From Mucilaginibacter mali (GTDB taxonomy: Bacteria > Bacteroidota > Bacteroidia > Sphingobacteriales > Sphingobacteriaceae): DNA of 64,000 nucleotides. The DNA is taken from positions 1,798,001 through 1,862,000 of the forward strand of contig NZ_CP054139.1 in NCBI RefSeq assembly GCF_013283875.1. The letters are read 5' to 3'. Both the position numbers and the translations under genes were made by a program. Position 1 is the first letter of the stretch. Each line of letters starts with the position of its first letter. Shown in pieces: positions 16,605 to 25,351 of this stretch. The notes under the pieces were generated by a model that worked only from the letters and a program-made list of their open reading frames with translations, had not been told where the DNA came from and searched no databases.

Positions 16605-17969
16605 ATGAGTATACAGCGCAAGGTGGCCCTATTGTTCTTCGCGCTTACCAGTACGGTGATCATCTTACTGAGCGGCGCCATTTTTTACTTTACCCACCAG
16701 TTTACCTTTGGCGATTTTTATAAGCGATTAGAGGCGCGTGTTAACCTGGCTGCCCAAATGCACCAGTTGAATGATAAGGACAGCCTGGGCGTATACAAAG
16801 AGATAAGGCACCGCTACCTTGAACGCTTGCCTAACGAACAGCAATACGTTTTAAAACAAGCCGATTATATCAACAAAAAACCGGTACATGGCGTCCCCGC
16901 GCCATTTATTGCCACCATTTTAGAGCAGGGCCAGGCGCGTTATAAACAAGGCAATGTATTTTATGCGGGTAAGATCACTACAATGAAAGAGGGGCGGCTG
17001 ATCTTCATCGTATCTGCCGCCGACCCTTATGGTTTAGAGGAACTGGAAAACCTGGAAAAGGTGCTCATCACCGGCTTCCTGGTATCGCTGGTGCTGGTAT
17101 ATTTTATCGGCAGGCGCTTTTCGTTTGATACCTTCAGGCCGGTGCGTAATATCATTAAAAAGGTGAACACCATTACGGCCAGCAACCTGCACCTGCGCCT
17201 GGAGAATTATAACAGTAAGGACGAAGTAGGCCTGCTTACCCAAACATTTAACGATATGCTTGACAGGCTGGAAACCGCCTTCGAAACGCAGAATAACTTC
17301 ATTAGTAACGCCTCGCACGAATTGCGCACCCCGCTTGCTGTGATCAAAGGCGAGGCCGAACTGGCGCTTAAACAAGCCGCCAAAACCGGTAACGCAGACG
17401 GCGAGGCTTTACAGCAGATCTTAAAAAGCGCCCAAAGTTTGCAGGATATTTTAACCAGTCTGTTGGGTTTGGCGCAAACCGGTTTCGACGGGAAGAAGCA
17501 AAATTGGGACCTGATACGGGCCGATGAACTGGTGTGGGAGATCAAAGCATCGGCAGATCAGATCGTCCCCGGGAATAATGTGCGCATCGACCTTTCTGCC
17601 TTACCCGATGATCTTGATCAATTGCAGATATTGGGTAACAGCAACCTGCTGAAGCTGGCCCTGAGCAATATCGTATTGAATGCCTGCAAGTACTCGGAGA
17701 ATAAAGAGGTATTGGTAAAAGTATCAGGCGAAAATGACCGGGTGATCGTCAGCGTAAAAGATGAGGGCATCGGCATCCCCGAAAAAGACCTGGGGCACAT
17801 CTTCGAACCTTTTTTCCGTGCATCTAACACCGGCAAGTTTGAAGGGCATGGCGTTGGGCTGCCATTGGCGCTTAACATTATCCGCCTGCACAAGGGCAAT
17901 ATCGCTATCGTATCTAAAGAGAACGAGGGGACGGATATACGGATTGTATTGCCGGTGTATGTTGCTTAA
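16605..17969 (+). CDS. Sensor histidine kinase, partner of the preceding regulator
   Basis: A 454-residue membrane kinase. One N-terminal helix (about 7-29), a periplasmic sensor region (about 30-145), a second helix (LITGFLVSLVLVYFIG), a HAMP linker, then a HisKA domain with phosphoacceptor His238 in NASHELRTPL. The ATPase domain has the N box LSNIVLNACKYSE, G1 DEGIGIPEKDLG, F box IFEPFFRAS and G2 GHGVGLPLA. The stimulus is unknown. It phosphorylates the regulator encoded directly upstream. Nearby genes (Usp-like, bestrophin) are candidates for its regulon by proximity only. Confidence 0.95.
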   Translation: MSIQRKVALLFFALTSTVIILLSGAIFYFTHQFTFGDFYKRLEARVNLAAQMHQLNDKDSLGVYKEIRHRYLERLPNEQQYVLKQADYINKKPVHGVPAPFIATILEQGQARYKQGNVFYAGKITTMKEGRLIFIVSAADPYGLEELENLEKVLITGFLVSLVLVYFIGRRFSFDTFRPVRNIIKKVNTITASNLHLRLENYNSKDEVGLLTQTFNDMLDRLETAFETQNNFISNASHELRTPLAVIKGEAELALKQAAKTGNADGEALQQILKSAQSLQDILTSLLGLAQTGFDGKKQNWDLIRADELVWEIKASADQIVPGNNVRIDLSALPDDLDQLQILGNSNLLKLALSNIVLNACKYSENKEVLVKVSGENDRVIVSVKDEGIGIPEKDLGHIFEPFFRASNTGKFEGHGVGLPLALNIIRLHKGNIAIVSKENEGTDIRIVLPVYVA

Positions 17970-17984
17970 TTTGTGCACGTGTAA

Positions 17985-18570
17985 ACTCACCCCGACGTTG
18001 CTTCGCTCGTCGGCCCTCTCTTCGCTGCGCGGAAAGAGGGCAGGAGCAACATGCTATAACCTTTCCCCCCTCTTTCCGCACAACGGAGAGAGGGGGCCAG
18101 CGAAGCGTAGACCGGGTGAGTAAAATAGCCGGATGCGCGACCGGCTGCACGTATAAGAACTCCGTAATATATAAGTTCCCTCCTTGGGGAGGGGCGCGTC
18201 GGGATGTGTGTTGGCAGGGAGGGGTTTAGCCATGATGCATGTCGCTCCTGTGTCACAGCGTAGACTCACCCCGACGTTGCTTCGCTCGTCGGCACTCTCT
18301 TCGCTATGCGAAAAGAGTGCAGGAATTGTTTTTTCTGTTTAGCTATGGTTTCAAACCCATCGCTACCGTTGTGCTACTGCCCGGTCAAGCATGTTACTTG
18401 GCCGCATTAGTTTGCGAGCGTGTCGCTCACGACAAAGACTTTGGTTACATTGCCCTGTGTAGAAATACCTCCCTGCCACAGCGCTATCCACCGCACCCCT
18501 CCCAAGGGAGGGAACTATTGCTTAGTCCCTCTCCCTCGGAGAGGGGTTGGGGAGATTTAAAACTCTAATC
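17985..18570. repeat. Cluster of nested inverted repeats
   Basis: The 690 bp between the kinase and the Usp-like gene hold no convincing gene. An ACTCACCCCGACGTTGCTTC element (17986) is paired with an inverted partner ending CCGGGTGAGT (about 18121), and a second CTCACCCCGACG copy starts near 18265. CCTCCTTGGGGAGG (about 18180) and CCTCCCAAGGGAGG (about 18497) are inverted to each other across 300 bp, and CCCTCTCCCTCGGAGAGGGG follows. It looks like successive insertions of several families. Confidence 0.75.
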
Positions 18571-18660
18571 AAATTCTAATCTCCCTCTTAAACCGTTTTA
18601 ATGCGCGGTGCCGACTATTGTATAAAACAACAATAGTAAAACACAAAAAGCACCAGCGTT

Positions 18661-19155
18661 ATGAAAACAAAAAACATCCTGATCCCAACTGACTTTAGCT
18701 TAGCCACCCTGAATTGTGTAAGCGGCTTCCTTGATAAAAATCCCGGCCAGAAATTCCGCGTAACGATGGTACACTTCCTGCAACTGTCCGATTCGATAAG
18801 CGAGTTATTGATGCTGAGCCGCCGCAACCGCGATTATCAGCATATCGGCAGCGAGTTTGAAGCGGAGATAGATAAACTAAGAAAAGGATATGCCAGTCAA
18901 TTGGAAAGCCTGCACGCCGAGTTTTTTTATGGCAATACCATCGCCGTTTTCAAAAACTTTTTAGATCATCTTGAAATTGATGCCATCCTGATGCTGCACG
19001 GCCACACCTATGCAAAACTGACCGAAAACAGCGTAGACCCGCAACTGATGGTGCAGCGCAGCGGTTGCCTGGTGCATACCATTTCGGCCCCGGTAAAGCC
19101 GGTACGGGTGGAAAGGGCGATCCGCGTAAGCAGGCAGGAACTGGTGCTGTTGTAA
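18661..19155 (+). CDS. Universal-stress-protein-like protein
   Basis: A 164-residue protein with a start typical of the UspA fold: MKTKNILIPTDFSLATLNCV, where the Asp after PT binds nucleotide in many members. The middle is charged and helical; the second half (AILMLHGHTYAKLTE ... RSGCLVHTIS) occupies the place of the usual nucleotide-binding GSxG segment but lacks a clear G-2x-G-9x-G motif, so ATP binding is doubtful. Role: presumably stress response. It stands alone, followed by a long inverted repeat and a bestrophin gene in the same direction. Confidence 0.65.
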   Translation: MKTKNILIPTDFSLATLNCVSGFLDKNPGQKFRVTMVHFLQLSDSISELLMLSRRNRDYQHIGSEFEAEIDKLRKGYASQLESLHAEFFYGNTIAVFKNFLDHLEIDAILMLHGHTYAKLTENSVDPQLMVQRSGCLVHTISAPVKPVRVERAIRVSRQELVLL

Positions 19156-19164
19156 GTCCATATT

Positions 19165-19292
19165 GCCAACGTCATTAAGCTGAAGGTAATTTGCCAACCG
19201 TAGGACTGGATTGCGGCCTGCGAGGATACAGACCACGGAAAATAACCCGGTGCCTGTGTCCTCACAGGTACCTTCAAACTTAATGACGTTGC
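19165..19292. repeat. Long imperfect inverted repeat between usp-like and bestrophin genes
   Basis: AACGTCATTAAGCTGAAGG (19168) is matched by CCTTCAAACTTAATGACGTT (19271-19290). An inner pair GAGGATACAG and CTGTGTCCTC also faces inward. The 128-bp structure could be a terminator or a further repeat family. It is not followed by a T run. Confidence 0.6.
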
Positions 19293-19319
19293 TTATTCTA
19301 TCATTATAAAACAGAAATT

Positions 19320-20258
19320 ATGCTACTAAAAAAGAATATCCCCGTAAATTACGTGGTAGGGAAAATAAAGAACGAACTGATCATGGTGGCGGCCTATGCA
19401 ATTATTATCGCTATGTTTCACCAGTTTTTCCCATCGCTGCGGATCTCCATCCCCATAGCTGTGCCTACCATTTTGGCCACCATTATATCGCTGCTATTGG
19501 CATTCCGATCAAACCAGGCTTACGACAGGTGGTGGGAGGCAAGGGGAATCTGGGGCGCCATCGTTAACGATTCGCGCTCGCTGGCCCGGGAGATACTGAC
19601 CTTCCTTGATTCGGGAGAATCAGCCTCGCAGGAACTGGAGGGTTTTAAAAAACGCTTCATTAACCGGCAAATAGCCTGGTGTTACAGCCTGAGCCAAAGC
19701 CTGCGCGGGCAAAACAGCTATATCCGCAGTAAAGACCTGTTGGTTGACGAGGAGATCAAATTTACCCGCCGTTTCACCAATATGCCTAATAGTTTATTGA
19801 AACTGCATGGTTTAGACCTGCGCCTGGCCTACAATAACGGCTGGTTGAACGAGTATCAACAAGTACAGATAGACAGCACACTTAACCGCCTGTGCGATTC
19901 GATGGGGAAGTGCGAGCGTATCAAGAACACAGTGTTCCCGGCAACATATAGTTTGTATATCCATTTCTGCCTTTACCTGTTCATCGCGCTATTGCCTTTC
20001 GGACTGATCGAGTACTTCGGGATGTTCGAGGTGCCGCTCATCATCGCCATTGCCGCCGCTTTTTTGCTGGTAGAGAAAATGGCCATCCATTTGCAGGACC
20101 CTTTCGAGAATAAGCCTACCGATACGCCTACAACTGCCATATCGCAAACCATAGAGCGCGATCTGAAGCAAATGCTGAATGATAATCAGCACGATGATAT
20201 CCTGCACCGTAAAGAGCAGCAGGCCCGCGAGGAAGCGAATTTGTATTATATACTTTAA
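19320..20258 (+). CDS. Bestrophin family anion channel
   Basis: A 312-residue membrane protein of the bestrophin/UPF0187 family; bacterial members form pentameric ion channels in the inner membrane. Diagnostic features are the early FRSNQAYDRWWEARGIWGAIVNDSR, the helices VAAYAIIIAMFHQFF and ILATIISLLLAF, the late pair YSLYIHFCLYLFIALLPFGLI, and the acidic Ca-clasp-like region before DPFENKPTDTP. Length is normal. It stands alone, ending at a strong terminator at 20306. Confidence 0.92.
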   Translation: MLLKKNIPVNYVVGKIKNELIMVAAYAIIIAMFHQFFPSLRISIPIAVPTILATIISLLLAFRSNQAYDRWWEARGIWGAIVNDSRSLAREILTFLDSGESASQELEGFKKRFINRQIAWCYSLSQSLRGQNSYIRSKDLLVDEEIKFTRRFTNMPNSLLKLHGLDLRLAYNNGWLNEYQQVQIDSTLNRLCDSMGKCERIKNTVFPATYSLYIHFCLYLFIALLPFGLIEYFGMFEVPLIIAIAAAFLLVEKMAIHLQDPFENKPTDTPTTAISQTIERDLKQMLNDNQHDDILHRKEQQAREEANLYYIL

Positions 20259-20305
20259 GTAAAAGAACAAAGACCTGGTTTTAGTGATTAATTTGTTTTT
20301 GCGTT

Positions 20306-20336
20306 CCCCCGGTACTTAACGGTCCGGGGGATTTTT
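20306..20336 (+). terminator. Intrinsic terminator after bestrophin gene
   Basis: Arms CCCCCGG (20306-20312) and CCGGGGG (20324-20330) with an 11-base loop, followed by ATTTTTG. Confidence 0.75.
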
Positions 20337-20364
20337 GTATTTTTAGGATATCAAATCATCTGCT

Positions 20365-21369
20365 TTGCAAGATCTCATCGCCCGTTTACTGCAATCACCC
20401 AAGCCTGCCATTAGCTGGAAGGTACGGGCTAATGTATTGGGCGAAGGTTTGACCTCCCCCGAAATGATCAGCCTGCAAAACGAAGTAAGGGATAGTCCAC
20501 TGGTTAAGGAGTTGATGAAGGGGGTAAATGATCCTAAATTAAATCATGGCCGCGGGCTTTACGCCAAATGGCAGGGCGCGCATTGGGCGATGGCTTCACT
20601 GGCTGATATTGGTTACCCACCCGCTGATGAAAGCCTGTTGCCCATAAAAAATGCCCTGTTAGATTTTTGGTTGCAGGATGATTTCTACAACGAATTTGAG
20701 ACTGATAGTAAAGCGAAGGCCTATCAAAAAGATGGTGTGCCGGTAATGCAGGGCCGGCACCGGCGTTGCGCATCGCAACAGGGTAATACCTTGTGGATAT
20801 TACTGAAATTGGGTTTGCCGGATGCCCGCCTGGATAATTTGGTTGAACGCCTGCTCCACTGGCAATGGCCGGATGGCGGCTGGAACTGCGATAAACATCC
20901 CGATGCCAGCAATTCATCGTTTATGGAAACACTGTTACCCTTGCGGGGATTATCGCTATATGCGCAAATTACCGGTAATGCCGGCGCGGCAAAGGCAGCT
21001 GAACGCGCAGCCGAAATTTTCCTGAAGCGGCATTTATATAAACGGCAGGGGACAGGGGAGCTGATCCGCCCGGAATTTACTGCCCTTCATTACCCGCTTT
21101 ACTGGCACTACGATATTTTGGCGGGATTGAAAGTAATGGCCGAGACTGGTTTTATAAATGACGTACGCTGTACCGCCGCACTGGATCTGCTGCAAAGCAA
21201 GCAATTGCCCGATGGGGGATGGCCGGCAGAAAAGGCTTATTATAAAGTATCGGGCGATATTGCCCTGAACGCCGACTTTGTGAACTGGGGCGGCACAAGT
21301 AAAAACCGTATGAACGAGTGGGTTACGACTGATGCGCTGTTTGTTTTGAAGCAGGCAGGGAGGCTTTAG
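20365..21369 (+). CDS. Terpenoid-cyclase/prenyltransferase-fold protein
   Basis: A 334-residue protein that begins at a TTG; no in-frame ATG lies near the N-terminus. It carries alpha/alpha-barrel repeats of the squalene-cyclase/prenyltransferase type: WPDGGWNCDKHP in the middle and LPDGGWPAEKAYY near the end, plus CASQQGNTLWILLKLGL. No DXDD or DCTA catalytic motif is visible, and there is no signal peptide, so it is probably not a cyclase. Function unknown. It follows the bestrophin terminator and precedes the glucan module without clear linkage. Confidence 0.6.
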   Translation: MQDLIARLLQSPKPAISWKVRANVLGEGLTSPEMISLQNEVRDSPLVKELMKGVNDPKLNHGRGLYAKWQGAHWAMASLADIGYPPADESLLPIKNALLDFWLQDDFYNEFETDSKAKAYQKDGVPVMQGRHRRCASQQGNTLWILLKLGLPDARLDNLVERLLHWQWPDGGWNCDKHPDASNSSFMETLLPLRGLSLYAQITGNAGAAKAAERAAEIFLKRHLYKRQGTGELIRPEFTALHYPLYWHYDILAGLKVMAETGFINDVRCTAALDLLQSKQLPDGGWPAEKAYYKVSGDIALNADFVNWGGTSKNRMNEWVTTDALFVLKQAGRL

Positions 21370-21582
21370 GTTACCTCTAAAAAACCGTTAAAAAAGAATG
21401 TAACATGTTTTTCATTGATTTTGGTATTAATATATTGATAATCAATAAATTAAGTAAATTTTTTATTAAAATTGTGTTACATTGTGTAACCTTTTTTCGG
21501 TGCTTACAAAAGAGGCTTTATCACGTTTTTAACGCTAAGCCTGTTTCTTAAACCCTATTTTGTACCTTGCAGCCATATTGAT

Positions 21583-22233
21583 ATGAGCCATATAAAAGCC
21601 TGTTTATTCGATCTGGACGGTGTTATAGTAGACACTGCCATTTACCATTACCAAGCCTGGAAGCGTTTAGCCAACGAACTGGGTTTCGATTTTACCGAAC
21701 ATGATAATGAGCAACTGAAGGGCGTAAGCCGCACCCGTTCGCTCGAAATTATACTGGAACTGGGTGGTGTAACCCAAACCGAAGCCGAAAAAGAAGAACT
21801 GGCCGACCGCAAGAATAAGTGGTATGTAGAAATGATAGGCAAAATGCGCCCCGACGAGATACTGCCCGGTGCCAAAGAGTTTGTACAAGCCTGCCGTAAT
21901 GCCGGTATAAAAACAGCCTTGGGTTCGGCCAGTAAAAATTCTATGATGATATTGGATAAGATAGGCATGACCGACCTGTTCGACGCTATTGTGGATGGCA
22001 ACAAAGTCACCAAAGCCAAACCCGACCCTGAGGTATTTCTGAAAGGTGCCGAAGAACTGGGCGTTCAGCCGGTAGATTGCGTAGTGTTTGAAGATGCCAT
22101 TGCCGGTGTGGAAGCTGCCAAAGCCGGCGGTATGAAAGCTGTAGGTATTGGCGAACCGGCGGTACTGAAACAGGCTGATATCGTTTTGCCGGGGTTATCG
22201 GCAATGACAGTGGATAAGTTGAACGAGTTGTAA
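21583..22233 (+). CDS. pgmB: Beta-phosphoglucomutase
   Basis: A 216-residue HAD-superfamily enzyme converting beta-glucose 1-phosphate to glucose 6-phosphate. The HAD motif I is FDLDGVIVDT with nucleophile Asp10 and acid/base Asp12. The cap segment GVSRTRSLEIIL is diagnostic of beta-PGM. Motif II is GSASKN, motif III KAKPDPE, motif IV VFEDAIAGVEAAKAGG. It precedes the GH65 phosphorylase whose product is its substrate. The 213 bp upstream are AT-rich with a near-consensus TACCTTG box about 14 bp before the ATG. Confidence 0.95.
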   Translation: MSHIKACLFDLDGVIVDTAIYHYQAWKRLANELGFDFTEHDNEQLKGVSRTRSLEIILELGGVTQTEAEKEELADRKNKWYVEMIGKMRPDEILPGAKEFVQACRNAGIKTALGSASKNSMMILDKIGMTDLFDAIVDGNKVTKAKPDPEVFLKGAEELGVQPVDCVVFEDAIAGVEAAKAGGMKAVGIGEPAVLKQADIVLPGLSAMTVDKLNEL

Positions 22234-22309
22234 TACCCCTCTCTCAAATCGTCATCGTGAGCGATAGCGAATGATCCCCGTTAAGCAGAGCAGTAAATAA
22301 AGTACGCTT

Positions 22310-22353
22310 CACAGCTTTAAATTTTTCTTCAAAATTTAAAGCTGTGTTTTTTT
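22310..22353 (+). terminator. Intrinsic terminator after pgmB
   Basis: Perfect 16-bp arms CACAGCTTTAAATTTT (22310-22325) and its complement (22331-22346), five-base loop, then a T run to 22353. It separates pgmB from the GH65 gene, so each has its own transcript end. Confidence 0.85.
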
Positions 22354-22481
22354 GTAATCAACTATCAAACAATTGATTGTTGAACTTTTGCATAGCAAAA
22401 ATGTTAAAAAAATCCCATCCGCGGCATAAACCTTTCCGAAAAAATAAAATGCTTCGCATCTTTACGGTGAACCAACACAGT

Positions 22482-22593
22482 TTGTCATTGCGAGGAGCGT
22501 AGCGATGCAGCAATCTCGTAGTTTGATATGTGGACTATGAGATTGCCACGTCGCCCCATTCATAGGCTTGCGCTTGCTCCCCGCAATGACAAA
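22482..22593. repeat. GTCATTGCGAG inverted-repeat element
   Basis: It opens TTTGTCATTGCGAGGAGCG and closes CCCCGCAATGACAAA. The inner arms GCAATCTCGTAGT and ACTATGAGATTGCC pair. It ends about 15 bp before the GH65 start. A solitary half-copy (CGTCATCGTGAGCGATAGCG) lies at about 22248. Confidence 0.85.
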
Positions 22594-22607
22594 ACTGATT
22601 ACAAGAC

Positions 22608-24917
22608 ATGAAAGACTACATAAAAATTGACGAGTGGCGCATCATTGAGGAAGGCTTCGATCCGCATGTGCATAAAATATCCGAGAGTATCTTCAGTCTG
22701 GGCAATGGCCGTATGGGCCAGCGCGCCAATTTTGAGGAAGCCTACAGCGGCGAGACCCTGCAGGGCAACTACGTAGCCGGCGTTTACTATCCTGATAAGA
22801 CCCGCGTAGGCTGGTGGAAGAACGGTTATCCTGAATACTTTGCCAAAGTACTGAACGCCGCCAACTGGGTAGGTATCGATATCCAATTAGATGGCGAGCA
22901 ACTGGATTTAGCCAAATGCGAGGTAAGCGATTTCCGCCGCGAACTTAATATGAAAGAAGGTTACCTGAAGAGGAACTTTAAAGCCAAAACCTCTTCAGGA
23001 AAAGAGGTAGAAGTAGAAACCACCCGCTTTTGTAGCATGGCCGATGATGAGACTGGCGCTATCAAATATAAGATCACGTCGGTAAATTTTTCGGGGATCA
23101 TTGCCATCACCCCATCGATAGATGGTGATGTAAGAAACCAGGACTCTAACTACGACGAAAAGTTTTGGGATGAAGTAAGCAAAGCTACCTGGGCCGATGG
23201 TGGCTATGTGCAAATGCGCACTAAGAAAACCGGCTTTGATGTGGCTACGGGTATGAAATTCAACATCACTGTTGATAGACAGCCTGTGAGTAACATACCC
23301 AAGCCTGCAACCAAAGATAAATATGTAGCCGCTACTGTTAATGTGCAGGTGCAAGGCGGGCAAAGCATCACAATATTTAAATATGCCGCCAACCTTTCAT
23401 CGCAAAACCACCCGGCAGATCAGCTGGCCGATCTGACTAAAGCTACTTTAGAGCGAGTGGCCGCCAAAGGCTTCGATACCATGCTGGCCGAACAAGCTGC
23501 CGCCTGGGCTAAAAAGTGGGAGCATAACGATATTATTATCGAGGGTGATATATCGGCACAGCAGGCTATCCGTTTCAATATTTTCCAGCTTAACCAAACC
23601 TATACCGGCGAGGACGACCGTTTGAACATCGGCCCCAAAGGTTTTACCGGTGAGAAATACGGCGGCTCTACTTATTGGGATACCGAAGCTTATTGCGTGC
23701 CATTCTATCTATCAACCGCGCCGCAGCAGGTTACCCGTAATTTGTTGCTGTACCGTTATAAGCAGCTGGGCAAGGCGATAGAGAACGCCAAATTGCTGGG
23801 CTTTGATAACGGCGCTGCATTGTACCCCATGGTAACTATGGATGGTACAGAATGCCATAACGAGTGGGAGATCACTTTCGAGGAAATTCACCGTAACGGC
23901 GCCATCGCATTTGCCATATATAACTATGTGCGTTATACCGGCGATGAGGCATATTTAGGCGATTACGGATTGGAAGTATTGCTGGGCATCGCGCGGTTCT
24001 GGTCGCAGCGTATCACCTGGTCGGGCGACAGGCAGCAGTATGTAATGCTGGGCGTTACCGGGCCCAACGAGTACGAAAATAACGTGAATAACAACTGGTA
24101 CACCAGCACCATCGCCGTTTGGTGTATGCAATACGCGCTGGAAGTTGCCAATAAAATGCAAGCAGCAGATAAAGCCAAATACGATGCGCTGATGGCGAAG
24201 ATCGGTTTCGATACCGATAGGGAAGTTGCCCGTTTTAAGGATATTATCGCTAAAATGTATTATCCGTACGATGAGCAGCAGCAGATATTTTTGCAACAGG
24301 ATGGGTATTTGGACAAGGAGCAGATATTAGTAAAAGACCTGCCTGCCACCCAGCGCCCTATCAACCAAAAATGGAGTTGGGACAGGATCCTGCGCTCGTG
24401 CTTTATCAAGCAGGCCGATGTGTTGCAGGGTATTTACTTCTTTGAGGACCGTTACGATATCGATACCATCCGCCGCAACTTCGATTTTTATGAACCACGG
24501 ACGGTGCACGAATCATCACTATCGCCATGCGTGCACGCCATATTAGCCGCTAAACTGGGCGACGAGAAGCGTGCCTACGAGTTTTACCTGCGTACCTCGC
24601 GCCTCGATCTGGACGATTATAATAACGATACCGAGGACGGCTGCCACATCACATCGATGGCCGGCACCTGGATGTCGGTAGTAGAAGGTTTTGGTGGTAT
24701 GCGCGTACGCGACGGTAAACTGTCGTTCCAACCTTTCCTGCCCGGGAAATGGGCATCGTTTTCGTTCCATATCGGTTTCAGGGGCATTACCATTAAAGTT
24801 ACGGTAAGTAAGAGCGGTGTAACAGTGAAGAACCTCTCGGGCACGGATATTGCATTGCTGATCTACGGTAAAGAGCAAAGCGTAAAAGCAGGAGTAGAGG
24901 AAGTGTTTGGGCATTGA
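22608..24917 (+). CDS. Glycoside hydrolase family 65 disaccharide phosphorylase
   Basis: A 769-residue protein of the maltose/trehalose/kojibiose phosphorylase family. It splits an alpha-linked glucose disaccharide with phosphate, giving glucose and beta-glucose 1-phosphate. The N-terminal beta-sandwich starts with IDEWRIIEEGFDP and ESIFSLGNGRMGQRANFEE. The (alpha/alpha)6 barrel holds YWDTEAYCVPFYL and GVTGPNEYENNVNNNW, in which Glu488 is the probable general acid. NQKWSWDRIL and EDGCHITSMAGTW are further conserved blocks. There is no signal peptide, so it acts in the cytosol. Its beta-glucose 1-phosphate would feed the pgmB product. Substrate is not certain; maltose is likely given the GH13 and GH31 neighbours. 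Confidence 0.92.
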   Translation: MKDYIKIDEWRIIEEGFDPHVHKISESIFSLGNGRMGQRANFEEAYSGETLQGNYVAGVYYPDKTRVGWWKNGYPEYFAKVLNAANWVGIDIQLDGEQLDLAKCEVSDFRRELNMKEGYLKRNFKAKTSSGKEVEVETTRFCSMADDETGAIKYKITSVNFSGIIAITPSIDGDVRNQDSNYDEKFWDEVSKATWADGGYVQMRTKKTGFDVATGMKFNITVDRQPVSNIPKPATKDKYVAATVNVQVQGGQSITIFKYAANLSSQNHPADQLADLTKATLERVAAKGFDTMLAEQAAAWAKKWEHNDIIIEGDISAQQAIRFNIFQLNQTYTGEDDRLNIGPKGFTGEKYGGSTYWDTEAYCVPFYLSTAPQQVTRNLLLYRYKQLGKAIENAKLLGFDNGAALYPMVTMDGTECHNEWEITFEEIHRNGAIAFAIYNYVRYTGDEAYLGDYGLEVLLGIARFWSQRITWSGDRQQYVMLGVTGPNEYENNVNNNWYTSTIAVWCMQYALEVANKMQAADKAKYDALMAKIGFDTDREVARFKDIIAKMYYPYDEQQQIFLQQDGYLDKEQILVKDLPATQRPINQKWSWDRILRSCFIKQADVLQGIYFFEDRYDIDTIRRNFDFYEPRTVHESSLSPCVHAILAAKLGDEKRAYEFYLRTSRLDLDDYNNDTEDGCHITSMAGTWMSVVEGFGGMRVRDGKLSFQPFLPGKWASFSFHIGFRGITIKVTVSKSGVTVKNLSGTDIALLIYGKEQSVKAGVEEVFGH

Positions 24918-24949
24918 TGGCGCGGTCACAGAACCGTAGCGAGGGGTTT

Positions 24950-25045
24950 GAAACCCCTCGCTACAATGAATACCGCTCTTGCCCGCTTTCCGCGCTGCGA
25001 AGAGAGGGCCGACCAGCGAAGCGTCGTCGGGGTGAGTAAGCCGGT
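24950..25045. repeat. Inverted repeat segment of the CGACGTTGCTTCG family
   Basis: The sequence CCGCTTTCCGCGCTGCGAAG through GTCGTCGGGGTGAGT is an inverted relative of the CTCACCCCGACG element seen at 17985-18330. Just before it, GTAGCGAGGGGTTTGAAACC and CCCCTCGCTAC form a short palindrome. Confidence 0.7.
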
Positions 25046-25063
25046 GAGCAGAGCCACACTGCC

Positions 25064-25144
25064 GCGTTAGGGATGGCAGCGGATACCGGCCTTGTGGCTA
25101 AGGCCTGTGCAGTATGAGCGTACAGCCCGGGCCGCAGGCAACGC
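25064..25144. ncRNA. Possible structured RNA or structured repeat
   Basis: Outer GCGTT (25064) and AACGC (25140) close an 81-base segment. Inside is a perfect hairpin GGCCTT-GTGGCT-AAGGCC (25088-25105), preceded by TTAGGGATGGCAGCGGATACC and followed by CGTACAGCCCGGGCC. From memory, elements of this shape recur in many Bacteroidota genomes; I cannot confirm a family here. A related but distinct element may be present at 59305-59418. Confidence 0.45.
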
Positions 25145-25162
25145 CATAATTATGAATAACCT

Positions 25163-25194
25163 AGACTTACGATTTTTAAAAACTTCGTAAGTCT
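25163..25194. repeat. AGACTTACG palindrome
   Basis: AGACTTACG and CGTAAGTCT flank an AT-rich centre. A perfect 34-bp version is at 59425-59458. Confidence 0.75.
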
Positions 25195-25209
25195 TAAAAA
25201 TAAAATACC

Positions 25210-25319
25210 TTGTCATTGCGAGCGATAGCGCGGCAATCTCGTAGTATGCAAATCAAACTATGAGATTGCCGCGTCGCCCCCCCATCGCACATACCCGGGC
25301 AGCTCCTCGCAATGACAAC
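25210..25319. repeat. GTCATTGCGAG inverted-repeat element
   Basis: It begins TTGTCATTGCGAGCGATAGC and ends CTCCTCGCAATGACAA. The inner arms GGCAATCTCGTAGT and ACTATGAGATTGCCG pair. Confidence 0.85.
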
Positions 25320-25351
25320 TTTTAAACGAAACAGATACCATATACATATAA

